6,399 bases of DNA from Draconibacterium orientale (GTDB lineage Bacteria; Bacteroidota; Bacteroidia; Bacteroidales; UBA1556), in NCBI GenBank assembly GCA_022736595.1, contig DZDC01000127.1, positions 1-6,399 of the forward strand, written 5' to 3'. Shown piece by piece: positions 1 through 4,476 of the stretch. The position numbers and the translations under genes were made by a program. The notes under the pieces were generated by a model, which searched no databases, was not told where the DNA came from, and was given only the letters and a program-made list of their open reading frames with translations. Within the stretch, counting starts at the first letter, position 1. Every line of letters begins with the position of its first letter.

Positions 1-51
1 CGCGCTTCGTTCGGGACGAAGAGGCCGTAGGTTCGAATCCTATCACCCCGA
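1..51 (+). tRNA. tRNA-Pro (anticodon CGG), 3' part; 5' end lies outside the window
   Basis: This is the 3' two-thirds of a proline tRNA that decodes CCG. The anticodon stem is CTTCG (5-9) paired with CGAAG (17-21). The seven-base loop at 10-16 places CGG at 12-14, preceded by the usual U33. A five-base variable region (22-26) follows, then the T arm: GTAGG (27-31), loop TTCGAAT (32-38), CCTAT (39-43) with one G-U pair. The 3' acceptor strand CACCCCG is at 44-50 and the discriminator base A at 51. The anticodon arm closely resembles that of bacterial tRNA-Pro(CGG). CCA is not encoded (the next bases are CTT), so it must be added after transcription. The D arm is cut by the window edge, and the 5' acceptor strand, which should start CGGGGTG, is outside. 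Confidence 0.93.
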
Positions 52-62
52 CTTCAAAAGAG

Positions 63-102
63 GCTCATTCCTAATTTTTGGTGTTGAGCAATATTTATTT
101 TT
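63..102 (+). terminator. candidate intrinsic terminator after tRNA-Pro
   Basis: GCTCA (63-67) can pair with TGAGC (85-89). A second short helix, CC (70-71) with GG (80-81), may form inside it. The hairpin is followed by a T-rich stretch at about 92-103. Its position just after the tRNA suits a terminator, but the stem is short and the loop large, so it would be weak. Confidence 0.4.
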
Positions 103-135
103 TCTAACGTTTATTGGCTAATTCATCATTTATCC

Positions 136-1590
136 TTGAAAAATACTTTTAATAACTTCAGTAAATTAATTTGGCTAAGTCTGCTTCTAACAGGAATAGC
201 CATGTCTGCATGTCGTAAAGAAGACACTTTATACCAAGGCTCAGCCAGTTTGAATTTCTCAGAGGATAAAATTTTATTCGACACCTTGTTTACCACCATT
301 GGCTCTAGCACCTATATCCTCAAAGTCAGCAATCCTTACGATGATAAATTAAATATCGAACGCATTGCACTTGCCAGAGGCAGTCAATCCAATTTTAGAA
401 TGAATGTGGATGGCGTATCCGGAATTACTTTTAACAATGTCGAAATTCCGGCCCATGATTCCATTTACATTTTCGTTGAAGTAACTATTGATCCAACTGC
501 AACTTCCACTCCTTATTTAATAACGGATAGCATTTTGTTTACCACCAATGGTAACCTCCAAGATGTTGATTTAATTGCCTATGGCAGAGATGCTTACTTT
601 ATTATTGCCGATCGACATATTCAAGGATTACCTCCTTTTAAAATAGTTGCCGGAGAACATACTGATACCACTTGGACCTCCCAAAAGCCCATTGTAATTT
701 ATGGTTATGCTGTTGTTGACTCCACTGCTACCTTAAGAATTGAGGCCGGAACTGAAATCTATTTTCATTCGGCGGGAGGCTTATGGATTTACAAAGGAGG
801 CTGCTTAAAAGTTACTGGCACCAAAGACAATCCTGTCATCTTTGATGGAGATCGACCCGAAGACTATTTTGACGATATGCCAGGACAGTGGGATCGTATT
901 TGGATTAACGAAGGCAGTGTGGATAATGAGATTAACTATGCAGTCATTAAAAATGGCTTCATTGGCATTCAAGCTGAGTTTCTTCAGGAGGATATGGGCA
1001 ACAAGATTAAAATTTCTAATACCATTATAAAAAACATGTCGGGAGTGGGAATTTTTGCTCGCTTTTCGAAAATAGATGCCGAAAATCTGGTTGTAAATAA
1101 TTGCCAACAATATTCAGTGGCTCTAACCATGGGCGGAAATTACGAGTTTCGACATTCTACCTTAGTCAATTACTGGAGCGAAAGCGTACGGAAAACTCCA
1201 GCACTTTACCTCAACAATTATTATATGGATGGCAATAACACCATCTACCCTTTTGATTTGTATGCTCGTTTCTATAATTCGATAGTGTATGGAAATATGG
1301 AAGATGAATTGGTAATCGACCATGCAGGAGGATTGGCAGACGTTAAATTCGAGAATATCCTTGCCCGAACTACACAAAATACTTCTAATAGCAGTATCTG
1401 GGTTAATACTTACAAAAATTTAAATCCCGATTTTGTTTCCATCGATGATCAAGATTTCCATCTTGGACCCAATTCAGAGGTTAAAGAAAAAGGCAAAGCC
1501 GGAATAGCTCCTACCACCGACCTGGATGGTATTTTGCGCAATGTGAGTACCCCTTCGCTGGGTGCTTATGAATTTGTAGTTACTCCTTAG
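136..1590 (+). CDS. surface lipoprotein with Ig-like N-terminal domain and right-handed parallel beta-helix
   Basis: A 484-residue predicted lipoprotein. Residues 1-25 are a signal peptide with a basic start, a hydrophobic core (LIWLSLLL, 11-18) and lipobox MSAC, giving lipid-modified Cys26. Cys26 is followed by R-K-E-D, which fits the K-(D/E)2 type of lipoprotein export signal described in Bacteroidota, so surface exposure is likely. Residues about 36-150 look like an Ig/ASH-type beta-sandwich (pattern VSNPYDDKLNIERI then IPAHDSIYIFVEVTIDP). Residues about 185-430 have the short repeating turns of a parallel beta-helix (for example GQWDRIWI at 250-257). The end has FHLGPNSEVKEKG (441-453) and DLDG...LGAYEF (462-480), as in 'choice-of-anchor Q' beta-helix proteins. 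The function is unknown; carbohydrate or surface binding is possible and no catalytic residues are recognised. The start is uncertain: no in-frame ATG precedes the signal peptide, so TTG at 136 is used. The first in-frame ATG (202) would delete the signal peptide. It is probably monocistronic. Confidence 0.88.
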   Translation: MKNTFNNFSKLIWLSLLLTGIAMSACRKEDTLYQGSASLNFSEDKILFDTLFTTIGSSTYILKVSNPYDDKLNIERIALARGSQSNFRMNVDGVSGITFNNVEIPAHDSIYIFVEVTIDPTATSTPYLITDSILFTTNGNLQDVDLIAYGRDAYFIIADRHIQGLPPFKIVAGEHTDTTWTSQKPIVIYGYAVVDSTATLRIEAGTEIYFHSAGGLWIYKGGCLKVTGTKDNPVIFDGDRPEDYFDDMPGQWDRIWINEGSVDNEINYAVIKNGFIGIQAEFLQEDMGNKIKISNTIIKNMSGVGIFARFSKIDAENLVVNNCQQYSVALTMGGNYEFRHSTLVNYWSESVRKTPALYLNNYYMDGNNTIYPFDLYARFYNSIVYGNMEDELVIDHAGGLADVKFENILARTTQNTSNSSIWVNTYKNLNPDFVSIDDQDFHLGPNSEVKEKGKAGIAPTTDLDGILRNVSTPSLGAYEFVVTP

Positions 1591-1600
1591 CCGCGAGTAA
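1580..1600. repeat. inverted repeat spanning both convergent stop codons
   Basis: TTACTC (1580-1585) and GAGTAA (1595-1600) form a perfect 6-bp inverted repeat with a 9-base loop. The loop contains the stop codons of both convergent genes (TAG 1588-1590 on plus, TAA 1589-1587 on minus). No T tract follows the stem on either strand, so it is not a classical intrinsic terminator. It could still block 3' exonucleases or pause polymerase, or be chance. Confidence 0.4.
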
Positions 1601-2354
1601 AAACCAGTTGACCTAGCTTTGACATTCGATCGTTGTATTGATATCCATCCACATCAAAGTGCTTAATTTCGTCCTCTGTTTCAATTTTATTCTTTAAGAG
1701 AAAAGCGGTCATTAATCCACGGGCGCGTTTAGCATAAACCGAAATCATCTTGTACTGGCCTTGGTTATAATCATAAAACAAAGGTTGCACCACTTTATGC
1801 TTAAACGAACTCAAATTAAGCACTTTTGAATATTCGTTCGAAGCCAAGTTGACCAGCACTTTCTGCCCTGTTTTGTCCATTTCCCCCTCGATGCTTTTCT
1901 TTAGTTTTTCACCCCAGAATGCATATAGATTTTTAAACTTTCCAATTTCTATTGCAGTTCCCATTTCGAGCCGGTAAGGGGCAATGCCATCCATGGGCCT
2001 CAAAAGCCCATAAAAACCCGAAAGTATCCGAAGATGATTTTGAGCGTAAGCAATTTGTTGATCATTAAAGGTTGATGCTTGTAATCCCAAGTACGCTTCC
2101 CCATTAAAAACCAGAAAGGCAGGCTTTATGTGCTCCTTTTCCAAAGGAAAATTTATTTCTTGAAAACGTTGAAAGTTGAGCTCTGCAAGGTTTTTACTTA
2201 TCTCCATCAAGGATTGAAGATCTGTTACCTTGAATTTCTTTAGCACCTTGAGGAGCTTTGAACTTTCAGCCGTAAAAAGCAATTCACTGGCGGAGTACAT
2301 TGAAGTGTCCACCTTGAAATTTATGTTCTTTGCAGGACTAAGAATTACCATCAT
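1587..2354 (-). CDS. yaaA: peroxide stress protein YaaA (UPF0246 / DUF328)
   Basis: A 255-residue protein, collinear over its whole length with E. coli YaaA (258 residues). Recognisable family motifs are ILSPAKN at the N terminus (4-10), FLVFNGEAYLGLQA (80-93), LSGFYGLLRP (111-120) followed by PYRLEMG (126-132), NLASNEYSKVL (169-179), YAKRARGLM (207-215) and a final GQLVF (248-252). In E. coli, YaaA is cytoplasmic, is induced by OxyR and limits free intracellular iron during hydrogen peroxide stress, reducing Fenton damage; it binds DNA. The same role here is inferred by homology. Two Met codons are adjacent (2354 and 2351); the upstream one gives the same spacing to the SPAK motif as E. coli. 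The gene converges with the lipoprotein gene, sharing 1587-1590, and diverges from the DUF1232 fusion gene. A -7 box and a palindrome lie just upstream. No key motif is missing. Confidence 0.97.
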   Translation of the reverse strand: MMVILSPAKNINFKVDTSMYSASELLFTAESSKLLKVLKKFKVTDLQSLMEISKNLAELNFQRFQEINFPLEKEHIKPAFLVFNGEAYLGLQASTFNDQQIAYAQNHLRILSGFYGLLRPMDGIAPYRLEMGTAIEIGKFKNLYAFWGEKLKKSIEGEMDKTGQKVLVNLASNEYSKVLNLSSFKHKVVQPLFYDYNQGQYKMISVYAKRARGLMTAFLLKNKIETEDEIKHFDVDGYQYNDRMSKLGQLVFTRG

Positions 2355-2356
2355 AT

Positions 2357-2372
2357 CATTAAATTTTTAATG
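2357..2372. promoter_or_regulatory. 16-bp palindrome at predicted yaaA transcription start (possible operator)
   Basis: CATTAAATTTTTAATG is a perfect 7-2-7 inverted repeat. It starts 2 bases downstream of the predicted yaaA -7 box and ends 2 bases before the yaaA start codon, so a bound protein would cover the transcription start. The layout suggests a repressor operator, for example of a peroxide- or metal-sensing regulator, but it does not match the PerR or Fur consensus closely. In RNA it would form a 5' hairpin. AT-rich palindromes also arise by chance. Confidence 0.4.
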
Positions 2373-2374
2373 CA

Positions 2375-2402
2375 CAAAGATAAAAATTTAAAAATTGGCA
2401 AA
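2375..2402 (-). promoter_or_regulatory. candidate Bacteroidota-type promoter for yaaA
   Basis: On the minus strand TATCTTTG (2382 to 2375) matches the TAnnTTTG -7 consensus exactly. TTTG (2402 to 2399) could be the -33 element, 16 bases upstream, slightly shorter than usual. The predicted start of transcription falls near 2369, about 15 bases before the yaaA start codon. Confidence 0.5.
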
Positions 2403-2408
2403 AAATTG

Positions 2409-2416
2409 TATTTTTG
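2409..2416 (+). promoter_or_regulatory. candidate -7 element for the DUF1232 fusion gene
   Basis: TATTTTTG matches TAnnTTTG exactly and is followed 21 bases later by the ATG at 2438, which would leave a leader of about 15 bases. No convincing -33 TTTG is found at the usual distance. The box covers the TTG at 2414 that would otherwise lengthen the reading frame, which favours the ATG start. Confidence 0.42.
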
Positions 2417-2437
2417 GAATCAAATAACTGCACAAAT

Positions 2438-3547
2438 ATGATCCACTTAACTGAAGAACATAAAAGCCATTTTTGGCATCAAGCCCAAAAAATAAGTATT
2501 GAGGACGAACAAAAAATCCTCAAAACCATCCATAAGGAAATTGAACATTTGCTCGAACTTAATAAAGGTTCACACCACGGGAAACTGAATCACTTGATTG
2601 ATCAAAGCCGTACTTTCTTGAGCATCATTGAGAACGAAGATTTTCCTATTTCTGAAACCTCACGTAAATGGTTGTTTTTTGGGCTCGGTTACCTCGTTTT
2701 GGGCATCGACCTTATCCCTGACAATATTCCTAGAATAGGTTATATGGACGATGTGGTGGTGGTTAACTGGGTTCATGGTTTACTGGAGGAAGACGTCCGT
2801 CGATTTGAGCATTTTCTTATGGCTAAAGATCGTACAAAGCCCATCGATTTTGCTGATTCAGGTTTGGCAAGCTCTAATGAATTAATAATTGGACTGCCGG
2901 GATTCATCAATTATAACACAGAGGAAAGCAGTGAAATACTTTTCGTTAAACAATTGCGACAAGTTTTTGGAGAAAGTTCAAACCCAAAAATCAATTATTT
3001 AAAGTGGTCGTTTTCATACTTAAACGAGTTTTCAAAAACCATTCAACTGATTGACCATCCATTGAGTTTGAAGCCATCCTTTGATTTTGAGACCTTAGCC
3101 ATCGATTGGGAGCAGTTGAAAATTGACAGTTGTAACCTAGGTCATCGATTGGGCGAATTCATTAATTATCAACTTGATATAAATCCAGACCTAAGAATAA
3201 AACTCGTGAGTATGAATATTGGTGCTCTCATGGCAACAGAAGCATTGCAAATTGTAGAAGCCAAAAACATTCCACAATTGTATTTGATTGGAGCATCCAT
3301 TTCCGAAGATGCCCTTGAAGAATTAATTGCAAAAAAACCCATTGAAATCCATAATTATTATTCAAGTAAAGACCATGCTTTAAGTTTTCTATTTTCTAAT
3401 TTTGAAGAAGATTATCAGCCTGTTGGATTGGGAAATTTCAGAAATCAAATTCAATATTTAAATCAAAATTTGAATGTAAGTGATTTGATTGAACGACATC
3501 AAGAGTACAAATACAAATTAGAAGAAGTTATCCATTACCATTCATAA
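2438..3547 (+). CDS. DUF1232 domain fused to a degenerate DUF726-like alpha/beta-hydrolase domain
   Basis: A 369-residue protein of unknown function, counted from ATG 2438. Residues 1-70 are mostly helical and charged. Residues 75-112 carry the DUF1232/YkvA signature: a hydrophobic run (WLFFGLGYLVLGI), then DLIPDNIP (91-98) and GYMDD (101-105). From about 147 the sequence resembles the DUF726 alpha/beta-hydrolase family: LIIGLPGF (149-156) as the first strand, YLKWSFSYL (187-195), GHRLGEF (235-241), KLVSMNIGA (255-263) at the nucleophile elbow, LYLIGAS (281-287), NYYSSKDHAL (306-315) with Asp312 as candidate acid, and SDLIERHQEY (348-357) with His353 as candidate base. The expected GxSxG is SMNIG, with Asn260 in place of Ser, so the domain may be a non-catalytic hydrolase relative. 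No signal peptide is seen; the hydrophobic run could touch the membrane. The family match rests on my recall of motif patterns, not a search. The gene diverges from yaaA and its 3' end overlaps the next gene by 13 bases. Confidence 0.85.
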   Translation: MIHLTEEHKSHFWHQAQKISIEDEQKILKTIHKEIEHLLELNKGSHHGKLNHLIDQSRTFLSIIENEDFPISETSRKWLFFGLGYLVLGIDLIPDNIPRIGYMDDVVVVNWVHGLLEEDVRRFEHFLMAKDRTKPIDFADSGLASSNELIIGLPGFINYNTEESSEILFVKQLRQVFGESSNPKINYLKWSFSYLNEFSKTIQLIDHPLSLKPSFDFETLAIDWEQLKIDSCNLGHRLGEFINYQLDINPDLRIKLVSMNIGALMATEALQIVEAKNIPQLYLIGASISEDALEELIAKKPIEIHNYYSSKDHALSFLFSNFEEDYQPVGLGNFRNQIQYLNQNLNVSDLIERHQEYKYKLEEVIHYHS

Positions 3548-4206
3548 TAAAATGCGAGCCGAGCTGTATAAGAGGATCCTGGTTTAAGCAGGTAATCCTT
3601 ATGCATCCTATTGAAATATAGATTATAAGCTCCTCCAAGTTCAATGGTATTATGACGATCGAGATAGAATTTAATATTAAGAGTTAATGGCAAACCCACT
3701 AAAATTTTCGTGAAGTTTTTCGAGTTCCAATATTTCACTGATTCTTGAAAACTACCATCATTATAGAATTTATATTCCTTGGGTTTTAGTCTAAAATCAA
3801 AGAAGATACCCGTTCCCACACTTACTTTCCATTCATTTAAATACAGCACATTATACCTAGCTTCAAGAGGTAAACTAATATATTGAAGCACATATTTAGT
3901 CTCGTCTATGGCTTCAGGGTTTTCAGAAAGAGTCCAATCAAGGTACCAATTGCGACTCGAATACAACAAGGCTCCATGAAATTCGAGCAACCAATAGTAG
4001 TAATAACCACCACTTACTCCCACAGAGAAGTTGAGTTTAGGGATGTCCGAAAAATTTTTATTTGGATCAATTTTATAATTTATAAAGTCAGGTCCAAGTT
4101 TTACACCTATCGTATAATAGTTAAACTTTTTACGATGGTACTGTGCTGATATAGTGCCAATACCAACCATCATTAAAAGGAATACTATTAATAATCTAAA
4201 ACCCAT
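3535..4206 (-). CDS. small outer membrane beta-barrel protein (PorT-like / OMP_b-brl type)
   Basis: A 223-residue secreted protein. Residues 1-21 form a signal peptide (hydrophobic core LLIVFLLMMVGIG, 5-17) with predicted cleavage at SA-Q, leaving Gln22 first, a common Bacteroidota pattern. The mature part alternates short amphipathic beta strands and turns, beginning YYTIGVKLGPDF (30-41) and including YISLPLEARYNVLY (109-122), VSVGTGIFFDFRL (128-140), ILVGLPLTLNIKFYL (168-182) and TIELGGAYNLYF (187-198). It ends with the aromatic strand RLAFYYEW, the terminal Trp being typical of barrel proteins inserted by BamA. The size suits an eight-stranded barrel. Annotation pipelines often call this family 'PorT family', but the sequence does not show that it is the type IX secretion component PorT, so no symbol is given. 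It is convergent with the DUF1232 fusion gene (13-base overlap) and divergent from rho. Confidence 0.88.
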   Translation of the reverse strand: MGFRLLIVFLLMMVGIGTISAQYHRKKFNYYTIGVKLGPDFINYKIDPNKNFSDIPKLNFSVGVSGGYYYYWLLEFHGALLYSSRNWYLDWTLSENPEAIDETKYVLQYISLPLEARYNVLYLNEWKVSVGTGIFFDFRLKPKEYKFYNDGSFQESVKYWNSKNFTKILVGLPLTLNIKFYLDRHNTIELGGAYNLYFNRMHKDYLLKPGSSYTARLAFYYEW

Positions 4207-4247
4207 TTACCAAAATTATTTAAATCGAAACAATAAAAAAATCACGG

Positions 4248-4255
4248 CAAATTTA
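4248..4255 (-). promoter_or_regulatory. candidate -7 element for the outer membrane barrel gene
   Basis: On the minus strand TAAATTTG (4255 to 4248) fits TAnnTTTG exactly and lies 41 bases before the ATG at 4206. No good -33 TTTG is visible at the expected distance, so this is a tentative call. Confidence 0.38.
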
Positions 4256-4303
4256 ATCAAACATCTGAGATAAATGCAGTGATAAAGCAAATAAAAAATG
4301 TTG

Positions 4304-4332
4304 TTGGAGTTAATTAAAAAGATATATATTTG
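4304..4332 (+). promoter_or_regulatory. candidate Bacteroidota-type promoter for rho
   Basis: TTGG (4304-4307, -33-like; TTG also occurs at 4301) and TATATTTG (4325-4332, exact TAnnTTTG) are separated by 18 bases counted from the TTG. This is the best-formed promoter in the window. Transcription would begin near 4338, giving a rho leader of about 140 nt. Confidence 0.55.
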
Positions 4333-4337
4333 CAGCG

Positions 4338-4476
4338 GTTATACAAACATATAGTCCATTAATTTTAATTCTTCAAAGACCATAGATACAGCAAGCCTGC
4401 ATTCAAATCTTAGTCCTAATGTTTTCAGTTAGGCAAATTTTCCTAAACACTTGACAAATCATTTAATACATAAATA
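4338..4476 (+). promoter_or_regulatory. rho 5' leader with two mutually exclusive hairpins
   Basis: The leader between the predicted start of transcription and the rho ATG has no recognised riboswitch. CCTAAT (4415-4420) can pair with GTTAGG (4428-4433), including one U-G pair, with a 7-base loop. The same TTAGG (4429-4433) can instead pair with CCTAA (4442-4446) across an 8-base loop. Only one of the two hairpins can form at a time. An 11-codon frame (ATG 4419 to TGA 4452-4454) covers most of this region. E. coli rho is autoregulated by attenuation in its leader, so a similar control is a reasonable inference, but both stems are short and AT-rich. Upstream, 4358-4369 is a short palindrome (ATTAA-TT-TTAAT) of unclear meaning. 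Confidence 0.35.

Noticed and set aside
805..1110. Antisense frame of 101 codons inside the lipoprotein gene
   Set aside because: It has no recognisable domain or promoter and lies fully within a well-supported lipoprotein gene on the other strand.
2414..2437. TTG start that would add eight residues to the DUF1232 fusion protein
   Set aside because: The TTG lies within an exact TAnnTTTG -7 box, so it would be upstream of the transcript start. ATG 2438 is a better start.
3883..4149. Plus-strand frame of 88 codons opposite the barrel gene
   Set aside because: Its protein has no family features, while the minus strand encodes a signal peptide and regular beta strands ending in Trp.
3535..4206. 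Identification of the barrel protein as PorT of the type IX secretion system
   Set aside because: Only general barrel features are visible and no neighbouring secretion genes are present, so the PorT-like name is descriptive only.
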